DNA of 64,000 bases from Streptomyces sp. MspMP-M5 (GCF_000373585.1 NZ_KB891878.1:91227-155226), one strand, 5' to 3'; counted from the first letter of the stretch, positions 16,469 through 24,978 are shown. The notes: a model not told the origin generated them from the sequence alone. Made by a program: numbers and translations.

Positions 16469-17884
16469 CCCGGCGAGCGCGGCGCCCGCCGCCTGCGCCG
16501 CGGCCCGCGCCCGGGCCGCCGCCGCCCGCTCCGGTGCCCCCGCCTGCTCCTCCAGACGGGCCTTGGCCGACCAGTTGTAGGGGCAGACCGGCCGCAGCCG
16601 GCTGCGTTCGCTGAGCAGGGTGCGGGCCAGGTCGTGGTGGCCGGCCCGCAGCGCGGCCTCGACCAGGGTGCGCTGGACGGCGTCGCGCTGGGCATGGCTG
16701 CCGCCGAAGTCGTTCAGGCGGTGGCGGACCGGCAGCAGCAGCGCGGTGGCGCCGGCGAAGTCCTTGCGGCCGTAGGCGAGCAGCGCCCGGCAGACGGGCA
16801 GGCCGATGTCGGCGGTCATCGCGCGGTTGGCGGGCGCCGGGCCGGCCGGGGTCCGCGCCAGCCACCGCTCGCGGTCCCGGACGAGCCGCTCGGCCCGTTC
16901 CAAGCGGCCCGCGCCGACGTACGCCATCACCGCGTGGGCGTCGTTGAAGGCGTAGTGCGGGCCGTCGTCGCGGCGCTCCCAGGCGTCGGCGACCGCGGCC
17001 CAGCGCTCACCCTGGTCGTCCCCGGCGAGGTACAGACGCCACAACAGCGCGGCCGCGTCGATGAGTTCCATGGCGACGTCCGGGGAGTCGCCGTTGTGCA
17101 CCGCGGCGTCGTAGATCTCCAGGACGCGGGCGGTGTCGCCGGCCTCCATGGCGAAGAGGGCGTAGTGCCACCAGTTGTGGACGGTGAGCAGGGTGCCGTC
17201 GGACCAGGCGTCGGTGCGGGCGTCCAGGAAACGGGTGCCGTCGCCGAAGCGGCCGCGCATCTCGTAGGTGTGCGCCACGGCGTGGATGCCCCAGACGTCC
17301 CGCGGGCGCCGCTCCAGGGCGGCCAGGCCGGTCTGTTCGGCGTGTTCGTAGTGGCCGTTCTCCTCCAGGCCGAAGGTGTACATGCCGAGCAGTGGGCCGT
17401 AGTGCGGGTCGTCCTCGTCCCAGGCGTCCAGCGCGCCGCCGACCCGGTCGCGCAGCCGCAGCGCGTCGCCGGTGAGGAAGTCGTGGTGATGGCCGGCGAA
17501 GAGGGCCAGCACATCGCGCGGGTGAGCGACGGTGATCTCGCCGAGAATCCGGCCGGCGGTGCGGAAGTCGCCGTCCAGCCACGCCTCCCCGGCGGCCAGG
17601 TGCATCCGCTCGCGCGGGGTGAGGCGGTCGGTGTCCAGGCCGGCGCGGAAGGCGGTGAAGACGTCGCGGGCGGCCGCCGCGTACGCCTCCTCGGTGCCCA
17701 GCACGCCCAGATACGCGACGAGGGCGTGGCCCATCGGGGAGCGCGGCGCGGCGGTCAGCAGCGAGCGCGCGGTCTCCTCGATCCGGGGACGGAAGAACAG
17801 CAGGTCGTCCAGGGCCTGTTCGTAGTGGCCGAGGGCCTCGGTGCCGGTGTCGGTCATGGCGTGCCCGTGCCGGTCGGCTGTCAT
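16466..17884 (-). CDS. Tetratricopeptide repeat protein 38 (TTC38)-like protein
   Basis: A 472-residue soluble helical protein. The motifs HHHDFLTGDALRLRDRV, YTFGLEENGHYEHAEQTGLAAL, WGIHAVAHTYEMRGRFGDG and TVHNWWHYALFAMEAGD are typical of the TTC38 family, which carries degenerate TPR units through its length. The function is unknown; members may be adaptors or associated with small-molecule metabolism. The start at 17884 has AGGAG five bases upstream. It diverges from a CaiB/BaiF CoA-transferase gene across a 130-base gap that holds a cluster of GGATCC sites, suggesting co-regulation. Confidence 0.85.
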   Translation of the reverse strand: MTADRHGHAMTDTGTEALGHYEQALDDLLFFRPRIEETARSLLTAAPRSPMGHALVAYLGVLGTEEAYAAAARDVFTAFRAGLDTDRLTPRERMHLAAGEAWLDGDFRTAGRILGEITVAHPRDVLALFAGHHHDFLTGDALRLRDRVGGALDAWDEDDPHYGPLLGMYTFGLEENGHYEHAEQTGLAALERRPRDVWGIHAVAHTYEMRGRFGDGTRFLDARTDAWSDGTLLTVHNWWHYALFAMEAGDTARVLEIYDAAVHNGDSPDVAMELIDAAALLWRLYLAGDDQGERWAAVADAWERRDDGPHYAFNDAHAVMAYVGAGRLERAERLVRDRERWLARTPAGPAPANRAMTADIGLPVCRALLAYGRKDFAGATALLLPVRHRLNDFGGSHAQRDAVQRTLVEAALRAGHHDLARTLLSERSRLRPVCPYNWSAKARLEEQAGAPERAAAARARAAAQAAGAALAG

Positions 17885-17915
17885 GGTGACTCCTGCGGGT
17901 CGTGGGGGTGCCGCG

Positions 17916-17957
17916 GGATCCTGCCGGATCCGTGGATCCCTCGGTACGGATCCACGG
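17916..17957. promoter_or_regulatory. Cluster of four GGATCC sites with a perfect 10-bp inverted repeat
   Basis: GGATCC occurs at 17916, 17926, 17934 and 17948 in a 130-base divergent promoter region. The last two lie in a perfect inverted repeat, CCGTGGATCC (17930-17939) and GGATCCACGG (17948-17957), with an 8-nt spacer. This looks like an operator for a dimeric regulator controlling both the TTC38-like gene and the CoA-transferase; the regulator is not identified. Confidence 0.45.
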
Positions 17958-18014
17958 GCACATAGGTACCCCTCTCGCCCGGCTCCGCCCCGCCTCTTCT
18001 GGAAAGGTCCGCAT

Positions 18015-19181
18015 ATGCTCCTCCCTCTGGACGGCATCACCGTGGTCGCGCTCGAACAGGCGGTCGCGGCACCCTTCGCCACCCGCCAACTCGCCGACCT
18101 GGGCGCCCGGGTCATCAAGGTGGAGCGCCCCGGGACCGGCGACTTCGCCCGCGGCTACGACGAGACGGTGCGCGGGATGTCCAGCCACTTCGTCTGGCTC
18201 AACCGCAACAAGGAGTCGATCGCGCTGGACGTCAAGCGCGCCGACGACGCCGCGGTGCTGCGCCGGCTGCTCGCCCGTGCCGACGTCTTCGTGCAGAACC
18301 TCGCGCCCGGGGCCGCCGAGCGGCTGGGCCTGGACGCCGGGGCGCTGCTGGCGGCCCACCCCCGGCTCGTGGTGTGCGGCATCTCCGGCTACGGCACCGG
18401 CGGCCCGTACGCGCACGCCAAGGCGTACGACCTGCTGGTGCAGTGCGAGGCCGGGGCGATGTCGCTGACCGGGACCCCGCCGGAACCGGCCAAGATCGGA
18501 ATCCCGGTGGCCGACATCGCCGCCGGGATGTACGCCTACACCGGCATCCTCACCGCCCTCTACGAGCGCGAGCGCACCGGCCGGGGCGGCGCCTTAGAGG
18601 TGTCGATGCTGGAGGCACTGGGCGAATGGATGGGCTACCCGGCCTACTTCACCCGCTACGGCGGCACCACCCCGCCCCGCTCCGGCGCCGAGCACGCCGC
18701 CATCGCCCCGTACGGGCCCTACCGCGCGGCGGACGGCGGGCGGGTCTTCCTCGGCGTCCAGAACGAGCGGGAGTGGGCCGCGTTCTGCGCGCAGGTGCTG
18801 GAACTCCCGGCACTGGCGGCCGATCCGCGCTTCGACCGGAACTCCGCCCGGGTCGCGCACCGCGAGGAGCTGCGGCAGCGGATCGAGGAGCGGTTCGCAC
18901 GGCTGCCGGCCGAGGAGATCGAACGGCGGCTGGCCGGCGCCCGGATCGCGCACGCCCGGCTGCGGGACGTCGCGGAGTTCACCGCGCACCCGCAGCTCGC
19001 CGCCCGGGACCGCTGGCGCACCGTGGACTCCCCCGTCGGCCCGCTGGACGCCCTGCTGCCGCCGGTGACCGTCGCCGGCCGGGAGCCCCGGATGGACCGG
19101 ATCCCGGCCCTGGACGAGGACCGGGAGCACATTCTGGCGGAACTCGACGCCACGGAACGGAAAACGGACGGCAACCGCTGA
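18015..19181 (+). CDS. CaiB/BaiF family (class III) CoA-transferase
   Basis: A 388-residue class III CoA-transferase. The N-terminal DGITVVALEQAVAAPFATRQLADLGARVIKVERPGTGDFARG and the RNKESIALDVKR region are diagnostic, followed by GISGYGTGGPYAHAKAYDLLVQ and the second-half EVSMLEALGEWMGYP. The catalytic Asp normally sits near residue 170; KAYDLLVQ at about residue 140 holds one candidate. The enzyme moves CoA between carboxylic acids, substrates unknown. ATG at 18015 has GGAAAGG seven bases upstream. It is not in an operon with an acyl-CoA dehydrogenase or hydratase; its partner is the divergent TTC38-like gene. A strong terminator follows. Confidence 0.9.
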   Translation: MLLPLDGITVVALEQAVAAPFATRQLADLGARVIKVERPGTGDFARGYDETVRGMSSHFVWLNRNKESIALDVKRADDAAVLRRLLARADVFVQNLAPGAAERLGLDAGALLAAHPRLVVCGISGYGTGGPYAHAKAYDLLVQCEAGAMSLTGTPPEPAKIGIPVADIAAGMYAYTGILTALYERERTGRGGALEVSMLEALGEWMGYPAYFTRYGGTTPPRSGAEHAAIAPYGPYRAADGGRVFLGVQNEREWAAFCAQVLELPALAADPRFDRNSARVAHREELRQRIEERFARLPAEEIERRLAGARIAHARLRDVAEFTAHPQLAARDRWRTVDSPVGPLDALLPPVTVAGREPRMDRIPALDEDREHILAELDATERKTDGNR

Positions 19182-19228
19182 CGCTCCTCTGGCCAGCCGC
19201 CTTCCGCCGTACGACCATGTCGGCGCCG

Positions 19229-19258
19229 GCCCGCTCGTCCGGCTCCGGACGAGCGGGC
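19229..19258 (+). terminator. Strong stem-loop terminator after the CoA-transferase gene
   Basis: GCCCGCTCGTCCGG (19229-19242) and CCGGACGAGCGGGC (19245-19258) form a perfect 14-bp inverted repeat with effectively a tight GGCTCC loop. It lies 48 bases after the CoA-transferase stop and 27 bases before the protease start, with no U tract. Confidence 0.75.
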
Positions 19259-19285
19259 CTCTCCTCCTCCGAAAGGAAGCCGTCC

Positions 19286-20245
19286 ATGGGCAGACCCCTC
19301 GCCGCTCGCGGCAGATCGACCGCCGCGCCGCTGGCCGTACTGCTGGTGCTCGTCCTGGCCCTGCTCGCGGTGCCCGAGCCGCCCGCCCACGCCGCCGCGG
19401 CGCCGGGCGGCCCGGCCTCCGGCGTCGACGCGTACTGGACCGCGCGGCGCATGGAGGCCGCCGAACCCGTAGTGGAAAAGGGGGCGAAGACCGCGAAGGC
19501 ACGGCCGGCGGCCGCGCCGGTCCCGCCCAGCCACCCCTTCCAGGGCCTGCCCCAGGTGGGGACGTTCTTCTGGACGGACGGCAGCAACACCGGCCGGTTC
19601 TGCGGCGGCACGGTGATCCGCAGCCCGCACCGGAACCTCGTCCTCACCGCGGGCCACTGCCTGCTCTCCCCCGACCCGAAGAAGTACCTCTCGTTCGTGC
19701 CTCAGTACCACGACGGGCTCAAGCCGCACGGCATCTACCCCGTCGAGCGGATCTACCTCGACCAGCACTACTACGACCTCGGGACGGACGGCGGCGCCCG
19801 CTGGGACTACGCGGTCGTCCGGGTCGGCCCGCGCAAGGACGGCGCCCAAGTCCAGCGGATCACCGGCGGCTTCGACCTCCGCCCCTACCCCGGGTACGAC
19901 CACCCCGACGTCCGCCTCATCGGCTACCCCGGCAGCAGCGACGCCCGCTACCCCGAGCCGCTGGACTGCGCCTCCGCCACCCACCGCTACACCAGCACGG
20001 ACCCGGCCGCCCCCGGGGACTTCCTGGAGATCCCCTGTGCCGGCTACATCGGCGGCACCTCCGGAGGCCCCTTCCTCGTACGGGACTTCGGCGGCTACGC
20101 CGTCATCGGCGTGATCGGCGGCTACCACACCGGCGGCGACACCCCGGACATCTCCTACAGCGCGTACTTCACCCTCGACACGCTGCTGTTGTACCTGCAC
20201 GCGGTACACGGCGACACCCCGGCCGCACCGCGCCCCGCGGCCTGA
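19286..20245 (+). CDS. Secreted trypsin-like serine protease
   Basis: A 319-residue exported protein. The first 37 residues are a Sec signal peptide (positive start, hydrophobic LAVLLVLVLALLAV core, cleavage near AHAAAA). The mature part has an S1-type triad: His in NLVLTAGHCLL, Asp in RWDYAVVRVG and Ser in YIGGTSGGPFLV, with paired cysteines (FCGG/GHC; LDCAS/IPCAG). It is close to the V8/glutamyl-endopeptidase-like and chymotrypsin-like secreted proteases of Streptomyces, probably degrading extracellular protein. ATG at 19286 follows GAAAGGAAG at the right distance; an upstream in-frame ATG at 19217 overlaps the terminator and is unlikely. It is probably monocistronic, with a hairpin about 50 bases downstream. 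Confidence 0.87.
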   Translation: MGRPLAARGRSTAAPLAVLLVLVLALLAVPEPPAHAAAAPGGPASGVDAYWTARRMEAAEPVVEKGAKTAKARPAAAPVPPSHPFQGLPQVGTFFWTDGSNTGRFCGGTVIRSPHRNLVLTAGHCLLSPDPKKYLSFVPQYHDGLKPHGIYPVERIYLDQHYYDLGTDGGARWDYAVVRVGPRKDGAQVQRITGGFDLRPYPGYDHPDVRLIGYPGSSDARYPEPLDCASATHRYTSTDPAAPGDFLEIPCAGYIGGTSGGPFLVRDFGGYAVIGVIGGYHTGGDTPDISYSAYFTLDTLLLYLHAVHGDTPAAPRPAA

Positions 20246-20271
20246 CCCACCCTCACACCCCGGGACCGTTC

Positions 20272-20289
20272 GTTCGCCTGTTCTTCATC
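20272..20289 (+). promoter_or_regulatory. Possible PHO box (PhoP site) upstream of the phosphatase gene
   Basis: GTTCGCC at 20272 and CTTCATC at 20283 are 11 bases apart, resembling the GTTCACC direct repeats of Streptomyces PHO boxes (6/7 and 5/7 matches). The downstream gene encodes a secreted phosphoesterase, which fits phosphate control. A hairpin lies between the site and the gene, so the assignment is weak. Confidence 0.25.
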
Positions 20290-20294
20290 CGGTG

Positions 20295-20322
20295 GAAGCG
20301 GCCGAGTCCATCCGGCCGCTTC
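20295..20322 (+). terminator. Stem-loop after the secreted protease gene
   Basis: GAAGCGGCCG (20295-20304) and CGGCCGCTTC (20313-20322) form a perfect 10-bp stem with an 8-nt loop, about 50 bases after the protease stop codon. It would separate the protease from the phosphoesterase unit. Confidence 0.6.
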
Positions 20323-20378
20323 TAGGGTTACCGCGCCCCTCCCCCCATCCGCTCGTGACTCCCGTCCGGAGGACAGTC

Positions 20379-21272
20379 ATGACCGCAGTCAAGGCGCGCA
20401 AGCGCACCCGGCGCACCCTCACCGCGCTGGCCGGCGCCGCGGCCCTCGCCACCACCTCGCTCGCGCTGTGGGCCACCACCGGCTCCACCGCGTCCGCGCA
20501 GGCGGCCGGGCTCCCCTCCCCCGACCACGTGGTCGTGGTGATGCTGGAGAACCACGCCTACGACCAGGTGATGGACAGCTCCAGCGCGCCCTACCTGAAC
20601 TCCCTCAAGGACGGCGGCGCCGTCCTCACCCAGTCGTTCGCCCTCACCCACCCCAGCGAACCGAACTACTACATGGTGTTCTCCGGCTCCAACCAGGGGC
20701 GCACCGACGACAGTTGCGTACCGGTCGGCTCGATGTCCGCGCCCAACCTCGGCTCCGAGCTGCTCGCCGCCGGCCAGACCTGGGCGAGCTACAACGAGGG
20801 CCTGCCGAGCCAGGGTTCGACCAAGTGCAGCAGCGGGGACTACGCACAGAAACACAACCCGTGGTTCGGCTTCTCCAACGTGCCGACGTCCACCGCGAAG
20901 ACGATGGACCAGTTCCCGTCCGACTACAGCACCCTGCCGAAGGTGTCCTTCGTCATCCCGGACCTCTGCAACGACATGCACGACTGCTCGGTGGGCACCG
21001 GCGACACCTGGACGAAGAACAACCTCAGCGGCTACGCGGAGTGGGCCAGGAGCCACAACAGCATCCTCGCCGTCACCTTCGACGAGGACGACCGCCTGTC
21101 CGGCAACCGCATCCCGACACTGTTCTACGGCGCCCACGTGGCGCCGGGCAGCTCCAGCGACACCAGCTACAACCACTACAACGTCCTGCGCACCCTGGAG
21201 GACCTCGCCGGCCTGACCGGCCACGCCGGCAACGCCGCCGCCGCCTCCGACATCACCGGCATCTGGAACTGA
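20379..21272 (+). CDS. Secreted acid phosphatase / phosphoesterase-family protein
   Basis: A 297-residue exported protein. Residues 1-40 form a signal peptide with a twin-Arg-containing basic region (KARKRTRRTLTALAG) and cleavage near ASAQAAG. The mature domain belongs to the alkaline-phosphatase-like phosphoesterase family (PLC/acid phosphatase type): HVVVVMLENHAYDQVM carries the metal-binding Glu-Asn, then HPSEPNYYMVFSGSN, FVIPDLCNDMHDC and ILAVTFDEDDR supply the second metal set. It is expected to cleave phosphate esters outside the cell. ATG at 20379 is preceded by GGAGGA. The next gene, an MFS transporter, starts five bases after the stop, so they may be co-transcribed. Confidence 0.88.
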   Translation: MTAVKARKRTRRTLTALAGAAALATTSLALWATTGSTASAQAAGLPSPDHVVVVMLENHAYDQVMDSSSAPYLNSLKDGGAVLTQSFALTHPSEPNYYMVFSGSNQGRTDDSCVPVGSMSAPNLGSELLAAGQTWASYNEGLPSQGSTKCSSGDYAQKHNPWFGFSNVPTSTAKTMDQFPSDYSTLPKVSFVIPDLCNDMHDCSVGTGDTWTKNNLSGYAEWARSHNSILAVTFDEDDRLSGNRIPTLFYGAHVAPGSSSDTSYNHYNVLRTLEDLAGLTGHAGNAAAASDITGIWN

Positions 21273-21277
21273 CGCCC

Positions 21278-22672
21278 GTGTACCTCGCGGACTCCCGCAA
21301 CAGCACGACGCCTTCGGCCGGCGCCACCGGTCCGACCGCCGCCCCGGGCAGCACCCGCCCGGGGCGGCGGTCCGCGGTGCCCGGTACGGTGCTGGCGCTC
21401 GGCGCGGTCAGCCTGATCACCGATGTCTCCGCGGAGATGATCACCGCGGTGCTGCCGCTCTACGTCGTCACCGCCCTCGGACTGTCCCCGCTCGGCTTCG
21501 GCCTGCTGGACGGCATCAACAACGGCGTGGGGGCGCTGGTCCGGCTCGCCGGCGGCCATCTCGCCGACGGCGGCGGACGCCGGCACAAGGTGGTGGCCGG
21601 CATCGGCTACGGCCTGTCGGCCGTGTGCAAGCCGCTGCTGCTGCTCGCCCGGGGACTGCCGGCGATCAGCGCCGTGCTGGCCGCCGACCGCGCCGGCAAG
21701 GGCCTGCGCACCGCGCCCCGGGACGCGATGATCTCGCTGGCCACCCGGCCCGAACACCGCGGCCGGGCGTTCGGCGTGCACCGCGCCATGGACACCGCCG
21801 GCGCGCTGCTCGGGCCCCTGGTGGCGTTCGCGGTACTGCGGGTCGCGGTCGACGGCTACGACGCGGTGTTCACCGTGAGCGCGTGCGTAGCGGCACTGGG
21901 CGTACTGGTGCTGGTCCTCTTCGTCCCGTCAAGCCCCGCCACCACCAACACAGGAACAAGCACAGACACAAACACAGGCACCGGCACAGGCACAGACACA
22001 GGCATCGCATCGACGCCCGCTCACCCGCGCCCCACCCTGCGCGACTCCCTCGCCCTGCTGCGCCGCCCCGCACTGCGCCGGCTGACCCTGTGCGCCGCGC
22101 TCCTGGGCCTCACCACCGTCAGCGACGCCTTCCTCTTCCTTCTCCTCCAGCGCCAACTGGGCGTCCCCGCCGACCTGTTCCCGCTGCTGCCGCTCGGCAC
22201 CGCCGCGACCTTCCTGCTGCTCGCCGTGCCACTGGGCGCGCTCGCCGACCGCGTCGGACGCCGCCGGCTCTTCCTGGCCGGCCACGCCGCGCTGCTCCTG
22301 GCCTACGCGCTGGTGCTCGCCCCGTTGCACGGCCCGGCCACCGTGGTCCCGGTGCTCGTCCTGCACGGCGCCTTCTACGCGGCCACCGACGGGGTGCTGG
22401 CCGCCGCCACCGCCGGCGCGGTCCCGGCGGAGCACCTGGGCGCCGGCCAGGCCCTGGTGGGGACCGGCCAGGCACTGGCCCGGTTCGTCTGCTCGCTGGC
22501 GTTCGGCGCGGCCTGGAGCTTCTGGAACGGGCGGGCCGCACTGGCGATGGCCGCCGTGGCACTGGCGTCCGCCGCCCTCGTCGCCGCCCGCCTGCTCAGG
22601 ACCACCGACACCCCGGACACCGGCCACATCGCCCACGACGATCCCCACATCCCCCACGGAGCACCCCGATGA
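21278..22672 (+). CDS. MFS transporter
   Basis: A 464-residue 12-helix major facilitator. Helix 1-2 region LGAVSLITDVSAEMITAVLPLYVV and the loop GLLDGINNGVGALVRLAGGHLADGGGRRHKVV are typical of the drug-efflux-like MFS members seen next to phosphatases. The central cytoplasmic loop (about residues 220-245) is a striking Thr-x dipeptide linker encoded by a CA-rich repeat. The second half has GALADRVGRRRLFLAG, the usual loop 8-9 motif. The substrate is unknown. The GTG at 21278 lies five bases after the phosphatase stop; no closer start is available before the first helix. The stop codon overlaps the start of the next gene (ATGA). Confidence 0.87.
   Translation: MYLADSRNSTTPSAGATGPTAAPGSTRPGRRSAVPGTVLALGAVSLITDVSAEMITAVLPLYVVTALGLSPLGFGLLDGINNGVGALVRLAGGHLADGGGRRHKVVAGIGYGLSAVCKPLLLLARGLPAISAVLAADRAGKGLRTAPRDAMISLATRPEHRGRAFGVHRAMDTAGALLGPLVAFAVLRVAVDGYDAVFTVSACVAALGVLVLVLFVPSSPATTNTGTSTDTNTGTGTGTDTGIASTPAHPRPTLRDSLALLRRPALRRLTLCAALLGLTTVSDAFLFLLLQRQLGVPADLFPLLPLGTAATFLLLAVPLGALADRVGRRRLFLAGHAALLLAYALVLAPLHGPATVVPVLVLHGAFYAATDGVLAAATAGAVPAEHLGAGQALVGTGQALARFVCSLAFGAAWSFWNGRAALAMAAVALASAALVAARLLRTTDTPDTGHIAHDDPHIPHGAPR
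21941..22004 (+). repeat. CA-rich degenerate short repeat coding a Thr-x linker in the MFS gene
   Basis: The stretch holds repeated ACAGGCACA/ACAGACACA units in the coding strand and is much lower in GC than its surroundings. It encodes alternating Thr with Asn, Gly, Ser or Asp in the central loop between helices 6 and 7. It looks like local slippage expansion rather than a mobile repeat. Confidence 0.7.
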
Positions 22673-23691
22673 ACCGCAGGACCCGCCTGGCCGTGCTGCT
22701 CTTCGCGGTGGTACTGCTGACGGCGGTCGGCGCCGCGGCGGTGCTGCGGGCCGCCGACCGGTCCGCCGTCCGCGACCGGCAGCAGGCCGACGGGCCGCCG
22801 GTCCGCACCGGCGACGTCACCCTCCGGCCATCCGGAGCACGGCAGCTGCTGGTGCGCAACCTCGCCTGGGGCCCGCACCGCGACGAGATCGCCGCGGTCC
22901 CGGCCGGACACCCCGACGCACCGCGCACCGCCTCCGGTGTGAAATGCCTGCGCTTCCACGCCGCCGCCGGCACCGCCATCTGCCTCCAGGCCGAGCGCGG
23001 CACACTCACCGACACCTACCGGGCGGTGGTGCTCGACTCCCACCTCCACATACGCCACAGCTTCCCGGCACCCGGCATCCCGACCCGGTCCCGGGTCTCC
23101 CCCTCCGGCCACCTGGTCGCCTGGACCGTCTTCGTCAGCGGCGACTCGTACGCCGGCACCGCCTTCTCCACCCGCACGGCGATCGCCGACATCCGCACCG
23201 GGGCGCTGGACGACAACCTGGAGGAGTACGCCGTCACCAAGGACGGCCACCCGTACCACGCCTCCGACCTCAACATCTGGGGCGTCACCTTCGCCGACGA
23301 CACCCACTTCTACGCCACCCTCGCCACCGGCGGCCGCACCTACCTCGTCCGCGGCGACCGCACCACCCGCACCCTCACCACCCTCCACGGCAACGTCGAA
23401 TGCCCCTCGCTCTCCCCCGACGGCACCCGTATCGCCTACAAGAAACGCGTCCCCGGCGCCTCCCCGGACGCCCCCTGGCGGCTCTACGTCCTCGACCTCG
23501 CCACCATGAAGGAGACCGCCACCGCCGAGCACCGCAACATCGACGACCAGGCCCTCTGGTCCGGCAGCGGCACCCTGGTCTACGCGATGCCCGGCGACTA
23601 CGGCTCGGACCTGTGGACGGTCCCCGCCGACGGCTCCGGCACCGCCCACCGCCTGATGACGTCGGCGGTCGCCCCCGCCTATACGGGCTGA
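22669..23691 (+). CDS. Membrane-anchored TolB/WD40-like beta-propeller protein
   Basis: A 340-residue protein with one N-terminal transmembrane segment (about residues 7-27, LAVLLFAVVLLTAVGAAAVL) and an extracytoplasmic domain of propeller-like repeats: SRVSPSGHLVAWTVF, PSLSPDGTRIAYKKR and DQALWSGSGTLVYAM follow the TolB-type SPDG-x-(I/L)-AY pattern. No catalytic residues are obvious. Its ATG overlaps the MFS stop by four bases, so it is the third gene of the phosphatase-MFS-propeller unit and may help export or sense a surface ligand. It contains the cysteines KCLRF/ICLQA that could pair. Confidence 0.8.
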   Translation: MNRRTRLAVLLFAVVLLTAVGAAAVLRAADRSAVRDRQQADGPPVRTGDVTLRPSGARQLLVRNLAWGPHRDEIAAVPAGHPDAPRTASGVKCLRFHAAAGTAICLQAERGTLTDTYRAVVLDSHLHIRHSFPAPGIPTRSRVSPSGHLVAWTVFVSGDSYAGTAFSTRTAIADIRTGALDDNLEEYAVTKDGHPYHASDLNIWGVTFADDTHFYATLATGGRTYLVRGDRTTRTLTTLHGNVECPSLSPDGTRIAYKKRVPGASPDAPWRLYVLDLATMKETATAEHRNIDDQALWSGSGTLVYAMPGDYGSDLWTVPADGSGTAHRLMTSAVAPAYTG

Positions 23692-23736
23692 CGCCCGGCC
23701 ACCGCAACGACCGGCCCGGGTGTGCTGTCCGATGGA

Positions 23737-24630
23737 TCAGGACCGTGCCGGCCGCTCACCGGTCTGACCCGTCGCCAGATCCTGGGCGAGCGAGACCCGG
23801 GACATCAGGACCGCGCCCCACAGGACCAGGCCGACGCCCAGCGCCTCGGGCAGCAGCCACCACCCGGCCCGGACCCGCTCGTCGAACAGCGTCACCCCCA
23901 GCGACAGACTGATCAGCGCGTCACCGAGGGTGAGCACCGGCTGAGAGGCGGTCAACGGGCCGGACTGCATGGCGTTCTCCATCATGAACAGCGCCAGGGC
24001 CCCGGTCAGCGCGAAACCATATGCCTGCCAGGAGGTGAAGAACTCGGCCGGGCCGCCGCTCGCCCAGGCATGCGTGGCGTCCTTGAGCAGGGCGGCGGTG
24101 AGCGCATAGCCGATCGCGGTCGCCGCGCCGAAACAGGCGGCGCGGACACTGCCGGCCCCGCGCCGCAGCCCGGCGCCGACCACCGTGGCGATCACCGAGT
24201 AGCACACGATCAGCGCGGGGATCCAGCGGCTCAACGGAGCGTGGTCGCGCCCGGCGGTGGGCGCGGCGGCGCCCAGCGCGGTGCCCAGCCCGACGACCAG
24301 CAGCCCCACCCCGGCCCAGCCGCGCCCGGAGACCCGCCTGCCCAGCACCGCTCGCGCCATGAGCAGGGCCAGCGGCAACTCCAGCACGAACAGCGGCTGG
24401 ACCACCGACAGCGGGCCCATCAGCAGCGCCAGTGCCTGGAACGCGGCGGCCGGCAGCACCATCAGCATCCCGGCGAGCCACGCCGCACGGTGCAGCAGGT
24501 CGGCGATCAGCCCGATCCGCAGCCGGCCGGAGACCGGCACGGTGCGCGCGGCACGGCGCTGCAGCACTGTGGACAGCGCGTTGCTCGCCGCCGCGAGCAC
24601 CGCGAACACGACGGCCGCCCAGATGGCCAC
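23737..24630 (-). CDS. DMT/EamA-like transporter, about ten helices
   Basis: A 297-residue protein made of repeated hydrophobic helices (IWAAVVFAVLAAASNALSTVLQR opening; ALTGALALFMMENAMQSGPL; SLGVTLFDERVRAGWWLLPEALGVGLVLWG near the end). The double five-helix arrangement and the Q-P-L-F-V motif suit the drug/metabolite transporter superfamily (NIPA/EamA-like). The substrate is unknown. The GTG start at 24630 is preceded by GAGAGG at good spacing. It converges on the propeller gene with a 45-base gap, and shares no operon. Confidence 0.83.
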   Translation of the reverse strand: MAIWAAVVFAVLAAASNALSTVLQRRAARTVPVSGRLRIGLIADLLHRAAWLAGMLMVLPAAAFQALALLMGPLSVVQPLFVLELPLALLMARAVLGRRVSGRGWAGVGLLVVGLGTALGAAAPTAGRDHAPLSRWIPALIVCYSVIATVVGAGLRRGAGSVRAACFGAATAIGYALTAALLKDATHAWASGGPAEFFTSWQAYGFALTGALALFMMENAMQSGPLTASQPVLTLGDALISLSLGVTLFDERVRAGWWLLPEALGVGLVLWGAVLMSRVSLAQDLATGQTGERPARS

Positions 24631-24789
24631 GCGCCCACCTCTCCGTCGCCGGACCCCGCCCCGACGCTAACCGCAGCCCGCCCGAGCCGCCCGGCACGGT
24701 CGTACAGGAGGGTCCGCCGCTGTCGTTCTTCCGCGTGACACCCCGGCGCGTCGCTTGGCCAGCCGGCGGACCTCCCGCACGGTGAGACG

Positions 24790-24978
24790 GTGCGCCGCTT
24801 CGCTCCCTTCCTCGCCACCACGCTGGCCGCCGCGGCCTTGGCTGCGGCCGGCTGTGCGGTCGTTCTGACGTCCGGGCCCGACGCCGTCTCGCCGGGGGCC
24901 GGCGGGACCGCCCCCCGTACGGTGGCTCCGGGGCCGCCGGGCCTGTTCGCCCGCACGTTGTCGGCGTTCCCGCCGTAG
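24790..24978 (+). CDS. Short putative lipoprotein, 3' end formed by a repeat element
   Basis: A 62-residue reading frame with a convincing lipoprotein signal: MRRFAPFLATTLAAAALAAAGC, lipobox AAAGC with Cys at residue 22. The remaining 40 residues are Pro/Gly-rich and have no domain. The last codons and the stop (in CCGCCGTAGGG) fall in the border of the composite hairpin element, and the 122-residue MFS remnant at 43090 ends in the same border sequence. The gene may therefore be a truncated remnant or a small true lipoprotein. The GTG start lacks a good ribosome site. Confidence 0.4.
   Translation: MRRFAPFLATTLAAAALAAAGCAVVLTSGPDAVSPGAGGTAPRTVAPGPPGLFARTLSAFPP

Noticed and set aside
14104..16614. 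Long alternative frames across the PP2C genes
   Set aside because: Arg/Pro/Ala-rich shadows typical of high-GC DNA; the annotated frames carry intact domains.
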